Origin: an uncultured Clostridia bacterium
Lineage (GTDB): Bacteria > Bacillota > Clostridia > Christensenellales > Borkfalkiaceae
Length of the DNA: 44,689 nt
Assembly: GCA_904374385.1 (NCBI GenBank)
Contig: CAJFGA010000009.1
Coordinates: 1 to 44,689, forward strand
Reading direction: 5' to 3'
Part shown: piece by piece, positions 1 through 7,489 of the stretch
How the letters are laid out: each line of letters starts with the position of its first letter
Numbering within the stretch: the first letter of the stretch is position 1
Notes under the pieces: generated by a model
The model's database searches: none
Seen by the model: only the letters and a program-made list of their open reading frames with translations
What the model was told of the DNA's origin: nothing
Translations under genes and position numbers: made by a program

Positions 1-31
1 CCCGCTCCCTATCGAAATTACAGCCGTTTAT

Positions 32-532
32 TTACTTTTCCTTTATTTCGCGGATCTTTCCTCGAAAGAGGGCCTCCAATTCGTCGAAAGTGCCCTTTTT
101 CAAAAGATTGCGCTGGCAGATGACGACGTTCGCCGCATCGGGCAGATAGAGCAAATAGGCGTGCTTCGTTTTGACGACGCGGCGCACCTTTTTCAATTCG
201 CGCTTTTTCTCTACTTCCTTATCTCCCGTATACTGTATGAAGCGGATCATCCCCTCTTCGATCTGCACGCGGAACAGCCACTGCGCACGCGCGAGCGATT
301 TGCCCGTCGGGGCAATAAACAGATAGACGGAGAGCGCGGCGAGCAGCACGGTAAAGATCGCATAGGCGATAAACGGCCCGCGCAGCGTGGTGCCCTCTGC
401 AACGCCGTTGGCGATAGCCATCGCCAGCACAATGAGCGTAAGAATGAGGATCCAAAACGCATAGTACTTTTTTTTGAGTTTATCTGCCATCACTTTGCAT
501 GGCATAGAAATTTCGCCGTAAAATTCGATCAT
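32..532 (-). CDS. YcxB-like two-helix membrane protein
   Basis: A 166-residue protein. Residues about 24-44 and 52-73 are strongly hydrophobic and form a membrane hairpin. The remaining roughly 90 residues are a soluble domain that reads like the YcxB C-terminal domain: a strand pattern with an RFIQYTGDKEVEK segment followed by a basic stretch. I chose the ATG at 532 because a GGAGG-type ribosome site lies just upstream; the longer frame to 574 has no such site. The function of the family is unknown. A protein of similar plan lies at 18693-19316. The ORF appears complete, its stop being at the left edge of the window. The family call is moderate and the coding call is strong. Confidence 0.7.
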   Translation of the reverse strand: MIEFYGEISMPCKVMADKLKKKYYAFWILILTLIVLAMAIANGVAEGTTLRGPFIAYAIFTVLLAALSVYLFIAPTGKSLARAQWLFRVQIEEGMIRFIQYTGDKEVEKKRELKKVRRVVKTKHAYLLYLPDAANVVICQRNLLKKGTFDELEALFRGKIREIKEK

Positions 533-630
533 TTTTCCTTTCCTCCCCTGCATTATAGCACACTTGCCCGCCAATTTCTACCCTCCTCCGCAAAATTTTT
601 CGGATTATTTTAAAAGGGCAGGCACAATAT

Positions 631-659
631 TTGACTTTTCTCCCGCGATGCAGTATATT
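631..659 (+). promoter_or_regulatory. sigma-A promoter of the Crp/Fnr-type gene
   Basis: TTGACT at 631-636 and TATATT at 654-659 are separated by exactly 17 bases. Transcription should start near 666, giving a leader of about 24 bases. Confidence 0.8.
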
Positions 660-661
660 AG

Positions 662-677
662 TGTTGCAAATGCAACA
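662..677. promoter_or_regulatory. palindromic operator at the transcription start
   Basis: TGTTGCAAATGCAACA is an inverted repeat with 7-base arms and a 2-base centre. It sits directly after the -10 box and over the predicted start site, just before the ribosome site. Position and symmetry suit a dimeric Crp/Fnr-type repressor acting on its own gene. That the product binds here is inference. Confidence 0.6.
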
Positions 678-689
678 GGAGCAATGGAT

Positions 690-1334
690 ATGGAAGCAGT
701 CAGCACTTCCCTCTTCGACGGAGTAACGAAAGAGGAATATGCCGCCATGATGGTGTGCTTTAAAACGGTGATCAAGACGTATAAAAAGGGAGAAGAGATC
801 CCCATGCCCCACGCGCGCGTCGCCGTCGTACAGCGCGGCTATGTGAGCCTGATGAAGACGGACATCAACGGGGTGCGGACGATTTTTGAACAGCTGCACA
901 AAGGGGGCGTGTTCGGCGACGTTTTGGGCTACGCCTGGGCGGACGCAAGTTTTTTTCTCGTAGCGGAGGAGGACAGCGATATCCTGTACATCGATTACGA
1001 GCATATCGTCAAGCGCTGCCCCCACGCATGCGCGCACCACAGCGCCGTCGTATCCAATCTCGTAAAGCTGATGAGCGAAAAGACGCAGGCGCTTTCCGAG
1101 CATCTCGAAATTTTAAGCCGCCGCACCACGCGGGAAAAACTGCTCGCCTATTTTACAATGACGGCGGCAAAATGCAAAAGCTCGTACTTCACGCTGCCCT
1201 TTTCGCAGACGAGCCTTGCCGACTATATATGCGTAGACCGGAGCGCGATGGTGCGGGAACTCAAGCACATGACGGAAGAGGGCTTGATCGAAATCGAGCG
1301 CAGAAATGTGAAACTTAAAAAGGCAGCGCCTTAA
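690..1334 (+). CDS. Crp/Fnr-family transcriptional regulator
   Basis: A 214-residue regulator. The N-terminal about 130 residues fit a cyclic-nucleotide-binding-type beta-roll (RVAVVQRGYVSLMK, GGVFGDVLGYA). After a dimerisation helix comes a winged-helix domain with TTREKLLAYF and the recognition region SQTSLADYICVDRSAMVRELKHM. I chose the ATG at 690 because AGGAG ends 8 bases before it; the ATG at 684 is too close to that site. I see no Cys pattern like the Fnr iron-sulphur ligands, so the ligand is unknown. A perfect-spacing promoter and a palindrome lie immediately upstream, suggesting autoregulation. The stop codon falls in the loop of a terminator. Confidence 0.85.
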   Translation: MEAVSTSLFDGVTKEEYAAMMVCFKTVIKTYKKGEEIPMPHARVAVVQRGYVSLMKTDINGVRTIFEQLHKGGVFGDVLGYAWADASFFLVAEEDSDILYIDYEHIVKRCPHACAHHSAVVSNLVKLMSEKTQALSEHLEILSRRTTREKLLAYFTMTAAKCKSSYFTLPFSQTSLADYICVDRSAMVRELKHMTEEGLIEIERRNVKLKKAAP

Positions 1335-1347
1335 GCGCTGCCTTTTA
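1316..1347. terminator. bidirectional terminator between regulator and cupin
   Basis: AGGCAGCGC (1321-1329) pairs with GCGCTGCCT (1335-1343) around a 5-base loop that contains the TAA stop of the regulator. It is flanked by A-runs on the left and T-runs on the right, so it can terminate the convergent genes on both strands. Confidence 0.85.
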
Positions 1348-1381
1348 TTCATTTATTAAAATGAGAGGAGAGGGATTCAAA

Positions 1382-1813
1382 TTATTGCCCGAGCTTTTCA
1401 TATTGCTCGTCGGAAACCTGTTCCAGCCACTCGTTTTTCGTATCCTTGCCCGGCGCTTCGACCGCGATATGCGAAAACCATGCGTCCTTTTGGGCGCCGT
1501 GCCAATGCTTGACGTTTGCCGGAATGACGACGACGTCGCCCGGCTGAAGACTTTGCGCCGGCTTGCCCCACTCTTGATACCAGCCGCTGCCCGCGGCGCA
1601 CAGCAAGATCTGTCCGCCGCCCTCGCTCGCATGATGAATGTGCCAGTTGTTGCGGCAGCCCGGCTCGAATGTCACGTTCGCGAAAAACAGGCTGCCCTCG
1701 CCCGGCTTCGTCAGCGGATTGAGGTATGACTTGCCGATAAAAAACTGCGCAAAGGCAGAATTTTCTTGGCCGAGGCCGAAAACGTTGTTCTTTTCAAATT
1801 CCTTGTATTCCAT
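1382..1813 (-). CDS. small cupin-domain protein
   Basis: A 143-residue single-domain cupin. Motif 1 is GCRNNWHIHHASEGGG, giving the metal ligands His58, His60 and Glu64. Motif 2 is GDVVVIPANVKHWHGA, giving His103. It resembles the cupin half of carboxymuconolactone-decarboxylase-associated proteins, a group often found near redox or detoxification genes; the substrate cannot be read from the sequence. The ATG at 1813 has AGGAG 8 bases upstream, and a promoter precedes it, so it can be expressed independently of tcdA. Confidence 0.85.
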   Translation of the reverse strand: MEYKEFEKNNVFGLGQENSAFAQFFIGKSYLNPLTKPGEGSLFFANVTFEPGCRNNWHIHHASEGGGQILLCAAGSGWYQEWGKPAQSLQPGDVVVIPANVKHWHGAQKDAWFSHIAVEAPGKDTKNEWLEQVSDEQYEKLGQ

Positions 1814-1843
1814 CTTTTTGCTCCTTTTATATTTTTCGGCCCT

Positions 1844-1873
1844 ATTATACCACGGTGCGGGCAAGATGTCCAA
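1844..1873 (-). promoter_or_regulatory. promoter of the cupin gene
   Basis: On the minus strand TTGGAC (1873-1868) and TATAAT (1849-1844) are 18 bases apart. The -35 abuts the tcdA stop codon. Confidence 0.65.
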
Positions 1874-1876
1874 TAC

Positions 1877-2614
1877 CTATTTTTTATCACCGCAATGCGC
1901 CGTGCGCATAGCGGCGCCGAAAGCGATGTCTTTGACGATCTCTCCCGCGAGCAGCAGCCCCGCCGCGCCGGGTACAAAAGAGATGCTTCCGATAAATTTT
2001 TCCCCCGCCGCCGCGCCGCTTCTATCGGGCAGGCGCGGCTTTTCTTCCGAAAACACCGCCTTCACCCCGGTAACGCCCGCTTTTTTGAGTTCACGGCGCA
2101 CGATTTTCGCCAAAGGGCATTCGCGCGTCTTTTCTATATCGGCGACCTGAAAAGCGCCGCCGTCCAGCTTATTGCCGGCGCCCATACATGAAATGACGGG
2201 AACGCCCGCCGCCCGCGCGCGCGCGATCAGCAGCACTTTGCTCTTTACGCTGTCTATACAGTCAGCGATATAATCAAAAAGCGACAGGTCGAAAGAGTCC
2301 GCCGTATTCTCGTCGTAAAACCGTTCGATCCCCTCGCACGCGCACTGCGGATCGATATCGAGGGCGCGCGCGCGCATCGCGGCGGCCTTGTTCATCCCCA
2401 ATGTGGAATGCAGCGCGATGAGCTGCCGGTTGAGATTGCTTTCCGCCACGACGTCGCCGTCGACAAAGGTCAGCGCTCCTACGCCGGCACGGACGAGCGC
2501 TTCCGCCGCAAACGCCCCCACGCCGCCGATGCCGAACACGGCGACGCGCGCGGCGCGCAGCTTTGCAAAATTTTCTTCGCCCAACAGAGCGATCTCACGG
2601 ATATATGCCTGCAT
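1877..2614 (-). CDS. tcdA: tRNA threonylcarbamoyladenosine dehydratase TcdA
   Basis: A 245-residue ThiF/MoeB/E1-like enzyme. Known members use ATP to convert t6A37 of ANN-decoding tRNAs to its cyclic form ct6A. The Rossmann nucleotide loop GIGGVG lies at residues 28-33. It is followed by FVDGDVVAESNLNRQ, the family's adenylation core, and by DYIADCIDSVKSK, which carries the conserved Asp of the dehydratase group. Length and the PRLPDRSG segment match TcdA (formerly CsdL/YgdL). The ATG at 2614 has GAGGA upstream; the 27 residues before it in frame look non-coding. The gene has its own promoter and is divergent from the EF-G-like gene. Confidence 0.9.
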   Translation of the reverse strand: MQAYIREIALLGEENFAKLRAARVAVFGIGGVGAFAAEALVRAGVGALTFVDGDVVAESNLNRQLIALHSTLGMNKAAAMRARALDIDPQCACEGIERFYDENTADSFDLSLFDYIADCIDSVKSKVLLIARARAAGVPVISCMGAGNKLDGGAFQVADIEKTRECPLAKIVRRELKKAGVTGVKAVFSEEKPRLPDRSGAAAGEKFIGSISFVPGAAGLLLAGEIVKDIAFGAAMRTAHCGDKK

Positions 2615-2635
2615 TTTAACTGTTCCTCTGCCCCT

Positions 2636-2664
2636 ATTATACCGCCGTTCGGGCGTGCGGGCAA
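2636..2664 (-). promoter_or_regulatory. promoter of tcdA
   Basis: On the minus strand TTGCCC (2664-2659) and TATAAT (2641-2636) have a 17-base spacer. Confidence 0.6.
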
Positions 2665-2713
2665 GCAAACGGGCACAATTTTTCATTTTTTGCAAAAAAT
2701 TTTCAAATACCTA

Positions 2714-2742
2714 TTGAAAAAGCGCGCCGTTTGTTATATAAT
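2714..2742 (+). promoter_or_regulatory. promoter of the EF-G-like gene
   Basis: TTGAAA (2714-2719) and TATAAT (2737-2742) are 17 bases apart and divergent from the tcdA promoter. The leader is about 50 bases. Confidence 0.75.
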
Positions 2743-2798
2743 AAATGGGAAGCGGGCTTTTTACAAATTTCCGCCCGCGGATAAGGGAGTACTACATT

Positions 2799-4868
2799 AT
2801 GAGCATCCAGGCGAAAGACATCAGAAATATTGCCGTCATCGGGCACAGCGGCGAGGGCAAGACCTCCGTATGCGAGGCGATCCTGTTCAACGGGAAGGCG
2901 ACCGACCGGCTGGGCAAGGTGACCGAGGGAAACACGGTGACCGACTATGACGAGCAGGAGATCGCGCGGAAAATGTCTATTTCCCTCTCCATGGCGTATA
3001 CCATGTGGGAAGGGGTTAAACTCAACCTTTTAGATGTTCCGGGGTTTTACGACTTCGAGGGAGAACGCAACGAGGCGCTGCGCGCCGCGGGCGGCGCGCT
3101 GATCGTGACGAGCGCGTCGGGCGCCCTATCCGTCGGAACGGAAAAGAGCATCGACACCTGTCTGAAAGCGAAGATCCCGATGGTCATTTTCATCAACGGC
3201 GTGGATAAGGAAAACGCCGACTATAAGGGAACCGTGGCAGCGCTGACGGAGAAGTACGCCGGCAAGATCGCACCCATCCAGATCCCCATCATGGAAGGAA
3301 ACAAGATGGTCGGCTATGTGAACGCACTCAAAGAGACGTGCTACCGCTTTGCGGACGAGGCGCAGAAAAAATCCATCCCCATTCCCGAAGATCTCAGGGG
3401 CACCCTCGCCGAAATGCAGGCGAGCCTTACCGAAACCGCTGCCGAAAACGACGAGGCGCTTTTGGACAAATATTTCGAAGAGGGCAGCCTTTCCAAAGAC
3501 GAGATCATCCACGGCATCCGCAAGGGCATTTATAATGTGAATACCATCCCCGTGATGGCGGGATCCGCTTTACAAAACCGCGGCATCATCAATCTGATGG
3601 ACGAAATCGTAAAATATATGCCCAGCGCCGAAGAGCGCAGAGAGATGCTCGCCTCGGGCGTGGAAAAGGACGAGATGATCGAAGTTCTTTGCACGGACGA
3701 CGAGCCGTTCGCGGCACAGGTGTTTAAGACGGTCGTCGACCCCTTTGTGGGCAAGATGAACGTGATGAAGGTGTTCCGCGGCTCTCTCAAAGCCGGCTCG
3801 ACCGTATACAACGCGACGACGGGCAAGACGGAGCGCATCAGCCAAATCTACCTTTTGAAAGGCAAAAAACAGGAAACCGTGCCCGAACTTACGGCGGGCG
3901 ATATCGGCGCGGTCAGCAAGCTGGCGGCGACCAACACGGGAGACACGCTGTGCGATGAGAGCGCCAAACTCAAATTTGACCCCATCCACTTCCCCCGCCC
4001 CGTCCTCTCTATGGCGATCTACGCGGAAAAGAAGGGAGAGGAAGACAAGATATTCCAAGGGCTGAATAAGCTCGCCGAAGAGGATTATTCCTTTACCGTC
4101 AGCAAAAATGCAGACACGGGCGAAATGATCATCAGCGGACAGGGCGAAACGCACCTTGACGTCATCAATAAAAAATTAAAAGCGAAATTCAACGTATCCG
4201 CCCTGTTAAAGACGCCCAAGATCGCTTATAAAGAGACCATCCGCAAGACGGTCGAAGCGGAGGGGAAACACAAAAAACAGTCGGGCGGGCACGGACAGTA
4301 CGGGCACTGCAAGGTGCGCTTTGAGCCGTTTGACGGAGACTTTGAATTTGCAGAAGAGGTCGTGGGCGGTTCCGTGCCCAAACAGTACATCCCCGCCGTC
4401 GAAAAGGGTTTGATCGAATGTCTGCCCCACGGCGTACTGGCGGGTTACCCCGTGACGGGGCTGCGCGCCGTGCTGTATGACGGAAGCTATCACGATGTGG
4501 ACTCTTCGGAAATGGCATTTAAATTGGCGGCGGCGCTCGCCTTTAAAGAGGGACTGAAAAATGCGAATCCCGTACTGTTAGAGCCGATCATGAAAATGAA
4601 GATCGCCATCCCCGAGGCTTACCTCGGCGACATCATGGGCGACATGAACAAGCGCCGCGGCAGGATCCTCGGCATCGATATGATGGAAGACATGCAGGTC
4701 GTCAACGCGGAGGCGCCGCAGGCGGAAATACAGAAATACGCGACCGACCTCAGGAGCATGACGCAGGGGCGCGGCAGGTTCGTTGCCGAACTGGAGCGCT
4801 ACGACGAAGTGCCCTTTGCCGAGTCGGAAAAGATCGTCAAGGCTAGACAGGCCGAAATGCAGCAATAA
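2799..4868 (+). CDS. EF-G-like translational GTPase (EF-G2 group)
   Basis: A 689-residue five-domain EF-G paralogue. The P-loop is GHSGEGKTS (residues 15-23), not the AHVDAGKTT type of true EF-G. The G3 motif is DVPGFYDF, so the catalytic His of DTPGH is Phe; the G4 region reads INGVDKEN. Domain IV/V landmarks are KKQSGGHGQYGHCKVRFEP and LGDIMGDMNKRRGRILG. These replacements are typical of the EF-G-2 / FusA2-like branch, whose role is unsettled and which need not perform canonical translocation. The ATG at 2799 has AAGGGAG upstream. The gene is monocistronic, with its own promoter and terminator. Confidence 0.88.
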   Translation: MSIQAKDIRNIAVIGHSGEGKTSVCEAILFNGKATDRLGKVTEGNTVTDYDEQEIARKMSISLSMAYTMWEGVKLNLLDVPGFYDFEGERNEALRAAGGALIVTSASGALSVGTEKSIDTCLKAKIPMVIFINGVDKENADYKGTVAALTEKYAGKIAPIQIPIMEGNKMVGYVNALKETCYRFADEAQKKSIPIPEDLRGTLAEMQASLTETAAENDEALLDKYFEEGSLSKDEIIHGIRKGIYNVNTIPVMAGSALQNRGIINLMDEIVKYMPSAEERREMLASGVEKDEMIEVLCTDDEPFAAQVFKTVVDPFVGKMNVMKVFRGSLKAGSTVYNATTGKTERISQIYLLKGKKQETVPELTAGDIGAVSKLAATNTGDTLCDESAKLKFDPIHFPRPVLSMAIYAEKKGEEDKIFQGLNKLAEEDYSFTVSKNADTGEMIISGQGETHLDVINKKLKAKFNVSALLKTPKIAYKETIRKTVEAEGKHKKQSGGHGQYGHCKVRFEPFDGDFEFAEEVVGGSVPKQYIPAVEKGLIECLPHGVLAGYPVTGLRAVLYDGSYHDVDSSEMAFKLAAALAFKEGLKNANPVLLEPIMKMKIAIPEAYLGDIMGDMNKRRGRILGIDMMEDMQVVNAEAPQAEIQKYATDLRSMTQGRGRFVAELERYDEVPFAESEKIVKARQAEMQQ

Positions 4869-4880
4869 ATCGGTAAAAGA

Positions 4881-4912
4881 CAGGGCGTTTCCCGTATATG
4901 GGAAACGCCCTG
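4881..4912. terminator. terminator between EF-G-like and HAD genes
   Basis: A perfect 13-base-pair stem (4881-4893 with 4900-4912) with a 6-base loop is followed by TTTGGTTT on the plus strand. It sits between convergent genes and probably serves both. Confidence 0.8.
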
Positions 4913-4918
4913 TTTGGT

Positions 4919-5683
4919 TTAAATTTTACAATACTGCCGAAGGAACTTTGCTACGCCGTCCTCTTCATTGCTTTCGGCTATGTATTTTGCCGCCGCCTTG
5001 ACTTGCGCGGAGGCGTTGCCCATCGCAACGCCTATGCCGCATTCTTTCAGCATTTCGATATCGTTCGCATCGTCTCCGAAGGTGACGGCATCGCGCATGG
5101 AAATGCCCTCCCGTTCGGCTAAAAACCGCACGCCGGACGCCTTAGAGACGCCCTTCGGCGCGATCTGACAGATACAGTCCGCATCCGTCACGGAAGCCGG
5201 CACATCGGCGGGCAGTGCGGACGCAAAAGCGGCGATTGCCGCGGGAGATGCGCAGGCGATGACCTTGTGTACGCCGGCAAAGGAGAGCGCGGCGAGATCC
5301 TCCGGCGCCGTCTTTGCCCCCGTCCAAACAGCGGACAGGTCGAAATTGGCGTGCAGAACATCGTCGATCTCAAAAAACACCTGCCCTATATTTGCCTTTT
5401 CCGCGAGGGATAAAATTTCGAGCGCGCCCCTTCGGGAAATGGTACGGGAAAAGAGCACCGCGTTCCCTTGATCGATGCGCGCGCCGTTATAACAGACGAG
5501 CGGAATGTCCGCCAGTGCGGGCGGCAGTATGCCGCGCACGTCCCGCGGAGGCCTGCCCGTGGCGATACAGAGGGTATGCCCCGCCCTCAGGCACGCCGTC
5601 AAGGCGCACACCGCAGGAGCAGACAAACTTTTGTCATTTTTTAAGAGAGTTCCGTCGAGATCGAATGCAAACAATTTTTTCAT
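4919..5683 (-). CDS. Cof-type HAD-family sugar-phosphate phosphatase
   Basis: A 254-residue HAD hydrolase of the Cof/YidA type (class IIB). Motif I is FDLDGTLL with nucleophile Asp8 and acid Asp10. The Ser/Thr motif lies in CIATGRP. The closing motifs are FGDDANDIEML and GVAMGNASAQVKAAAKYI. Such enzymes dephosphorylate small phosphorylated metabolites; the substrate is not predictable. The ATG at 5683 is fixed by the position of motif I. Its -10 box ends only 8 bases before the ATG, so the promoter transcript would be nearly leaderless; read-through from bofA would supply the AAGAGAG ribosome site. Confidence 0.9.
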   Translation of the reverse strand: MKKLFAFDLDGTLLKNDKSLSAPAVCALTACLRAGHTLCIATGRPPRDVRGILPPALADIPLVCYNGARIDQGNAVLFSRTISRRGALEILSLAEKANIGQVFFEIDDVLHANFDLSAVWTGAKTAPEDLAALSFAGVHKVIACASPAAIAAFASALPADVPASVTDADCICQIAPKGVSKASGVRFLAEREGISMRDAVTFGDDANDIEMLKECGIGVAMGNASAQVKAAAKYIAESNEEDGVAKFLRQYCKI

Positions 5684-5691
5684 ACTCTCTT

Positions 5692-5720
5692 ATTATATAA
5701 AAAGAGCAGATACTTGTCAA
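5692..5720 (-). promoter_or_regulatory. consensus promoter abutting the HAD start codon
   Basis: On the minus strand TTGACA (5720-5715), a 17-base spacer, then TATAAT (5697-5692). Only 8 bases separate the -10 from the ATG at 5683, so the 5' leader would be about 1-3 bases. Confidence 0.75.
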
Positions 5721-5721
5721 A

Positions 5722-5979
5722 TCAGATAAAAAAGCTGAGAATGAGCAGCACGATGACGCCCGGGACGCCAAAGATACCGGAGATGAGCGCCGTCCACCAA
5801 TTGATGGGAATGGCGACGTTCGGGATCAGGTTCAAAAGAAAGATCGCCGCGACGCCTATGGCGGCATTGATCGCAACTTTCAAGATGGTTTTTATGCTCA
5901 CCTTGAACAGCTTTAAGACGATGATCAGCACGATGATCGCGGCGGCTGCGATGAGAATGTATTGCAGAGTCTGCGGCAT
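5722..5979 (-). CDS. bofA: BofA-like pro-sigma-K processing inhibitor
   Basis: An 85-residue, almost wholly hydrophobic protein. Three membrane segments (about 5-25, 28-50 and 58-85) end with LISGIFGVPGVIVLLILSFFI, the conserved BofA tail. In Bacillus, BofA tethers and restrains the sigma-K protease SpoIVFB in the outer forespore membrane. In clostridia the family is often kept even where the sigma-K checkpoint differs, so the role here is inferred. The ATG at 5979 has GGAG 8 bases upstream. It supports a spore-forming ancestry. The HAD gene follows 38 bases downstream. Confidence 0.8.
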   Translation of the reverse strand: MPQTLQYILIAAAAIIVLIIVLKLFKVSIKTILKVAINAAIGVAAIFLLNLIPNVAIPINWWTALISGIFGVPGVIVLLILSFFI

Positions 5980-6104
5980 AAGATGTCTCCTTCGGCAAAA
6001 TGTTGCCTATCTTATTATGCAGCGCTTTACGCCGTCTCATACCGTTTGCAAAAAACAAGGCGCGCCCCACGGCAAGGGAAGCATCTCTTATTTTTCGTAC
6101 TTAA

Positions 6105-6296
6105 CGCCAAAGATCCCCGCGAATAACGCGGGGATCTTTAAAAAAGCATACTGAAAGACCTTTGATTAACAAGGACATATTGGTTGACTTGTGGCTGAAG
6201 GAGATATCTTTGGATATGCCCTTTATTGTTCAAGAAAAAATCGGCAGTAACATTTACCATAAAAGTTATAGAAAAAATATTTTAATTATGATATAA
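6105..6296 (+). pseudogene. possible gene remnant before the methyltransferase
   Basis: A reading frame without a start codon is open from the TAA at 6102-6104 to the TAA at 6294-6296. Its last part has protein-like composition, including INKDILVDLWLKEISLDMPF and a Lys/Tyr/Ile-rich tail. It reads like the 3' end of a gene that lost its front. I do not recognise the family. The first 12 codons lie within the GC-rich hairpin and are probably not part of it. Confidence 0.3.
6109..6139. terminator. hairpin at the edge of the AT-rich patch
   Basis: AAAGATCCCCGCG (6109-6121) and CGCGGGGATCTTT (6127-6139) form a perfect 13-base-pair stem with a 5-base loop. The T-run on either strand is only three bases, so its activity as a terminator is uncertain. 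It marks the composition boundary. Confidence 0.45.
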
Positions 6297-6297
6297 T
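6269..6297 (+). promoter_or_regulatory. promoter of the methyltransferase
   Basis: TAGAAA (6269-6274) and TATAAT (6292-6297) have a 17-base spacer. The -10 overlaps the stop of the remnant ORF. Confidence 0.55.
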
Positions 6298-6361
6298 AGA
6301 AGCATAAAAATTGTTAAAACACCTTTTTTAGATGGAAAGGGACTAAAGGGGCGAGTTCATT

Positions 6362-7081
6362 ATGAGTACAAATGTAGATAAGGAAATCATTTCATCTTCA
6401 GCCGATGTTTTTAAAATGCTTGATGAAATACTTGAAAAAAGAGATAGTAAATGGTGGAATAATTTCTATTCAAATAGAACTCGTCCTGTTCCGTTTTTTA
6501 AAGATATACCAGATGAAGATTTAATTTCTTTTTGCAATTCAAATTTATTTCATAAAGGCAAAGCTTTGGATATTGGCTGTGGAAACGGAAGAAACGCAAG
6601 ATATTTATCAAAACAAGGTTTTGATGTAACGGGAATTGATATTTCCTCAGAGGCAATAGAATGGGCAAACAAAATTGTTTGCGGCAATAAAAATGCCCCT
6701 TGTTTCAAGGCAGAATCATTGTTCGAATTTAAAGCAGAAAATCAAAGCTTTGATTTAATTCTTGACAGCGGATGCTTTCATCATATAAAGCCGCATCAAA
6801 GAGAGTTTTATTTAGAGAAAGTCAAAAGATTATTAAAAGATGACGGATATTATTTAATGACATGTTTCAATCTGGACGGCGGCGCTAATATAACAGATTA
6901 TGATGTGTATAGAGATTATTCTATGCATGGCGGACTGGGATTTTCAGAATATAAAATAAAAACTATCCTATGCTTTTATTTTGATATCTTTGAATTTAGA
7001 AAAATGAAAGAAACAGACAACTATGATGTATTTGGAAAAAATTTTATGTGGGTGATTTTAATGAAGAAAAAGAGCATTTGA
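6362..7081 (+). CDS. class I SAM-dependent methyltransferase
   Basis: A 239-residue methyltransferase. Motif I is ALDIGCGNGRNARYLSKQ, followed by VTGIDIS with the acidic residue that binds SAM ribose. FDLILDSGCFHHI is the motif IV region, followed by VKRLLKDDGYYLMTCF. It resembles small-molecule methyltransferases of the UbiE/thiopurine or tellurite-resistance kind; the substrate is unknown. An AAGGGG ribosome site lies about 10 bases before the ATG. The gene is far richer in A and T than its neighbours, with frequent AAA, TTT and ATT codons, and is flanked by apparent remnants. This suggests recent horizontal gain. Confidence 0.88.
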   Translation: MSTNVDKEIISSSADVFKMLDEILEKRDSKWWNNFYSNRTRPVPFFKDIPDEDLISFCNSNLFHKGKALDIGCGNGRNARYLSKQGFDVTGIDISSEAIEWANKIVCGNKNAPCFKAESLFEFKAENQSFDLILDSGCFHHIKPHQREFYLEKVKRLLKDDGYYLMTCFNLDGGANITDYDVYRDYSMHGGLGFSEYKIKTILCFYFDIFEFRKMKETDNYDVFGKNFMWVILMKKKSI

Positions 7082-7489
7082 AATAATCTCTACTTTATTT
7101 AAAATTAGCCTTTTATGCTTCTCCTTAATTCAGATAATGCCCTCTAGTTTCAAAAATGCGAGTATGCTCTAAACGAATTCTATCGTTCAGCACAACCTTT
7201 TTCAAAACTACCGCTCCAGTCGTTATTGTTCCAATAAAGGACTGGTGATTTTCCAAATTTTCGACATGCTCCTGCTTTTTCTCCGTACTCCTGTTCTGTC
7301 TTTTCTTGTCGTGGGTTCTGCCTGTATTTTCTCTCCTCTCTTTTGGTATGAAAGATATTTAAAAAGAAGCAAGCAAACGGAAAAATCCATCTGCTTGCTT
7401 CTTTTTCTTCTGCCCAATTTCCTTCTGCTCTTAATACACTTATTCGGCAGGAAAAAATTCGGCGCGCTTTTTGCGTTTAGACAATTTGC
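7082..7489. other. AT-rich gap with decayed coding fragments
   Basis: No intact gene is evident. On the minus strand a frame without a start codon ends at 7125-7127 and is open back to about 7360. It encodes a Lys/Arg/Glu-rich stretch and then LENHQSFIGTITTGAVVLKK; a second minus frame overlaps it. Both look like debris of a mobile segment, but I do not recognise a family. A terminator-like hairpin lies at 7363-7408. The composition returns to the chromosomal average at the phosphotransferase stop. Confidence 0.4.
7363..7408 (+). terminator. hairpin with T-run in the AT-rich patch
   Basis: Bases 7363-7377 (AAAAAGAAGCAAGCA) pair perfectly with 7394-7408, leaving a 16-base loop. The right arm ends in five T. 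It could terminate transcription leaving the methyltransferase region or the convergent phosphotransferase gene. Confidence 0.5.

Larger units (their letters stand above)
5980..6361. other. gap: bofA upstream region, hairpin, AT-rich junction
   Basis: From 5980 to about 6105 this is the upstream region of bofA; I see no convincing sigma-A promoter there. A GC-rich hairpin lies at 6109-6139. From about 6140 the composition changes abruptly to AT-rich, with a gene-like fragment (6105-6296) and the methyltransferase promoter. Confidence 0.6.

Noticed and set aside
7125-7417. Small minus-strand ORFs in the AT-rich patch as functional genes
   Set aside because: They overlap in several frames, lack ribosome sites, and the frame with the most protein-like end has no start codon. 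They are noted as remnants only.
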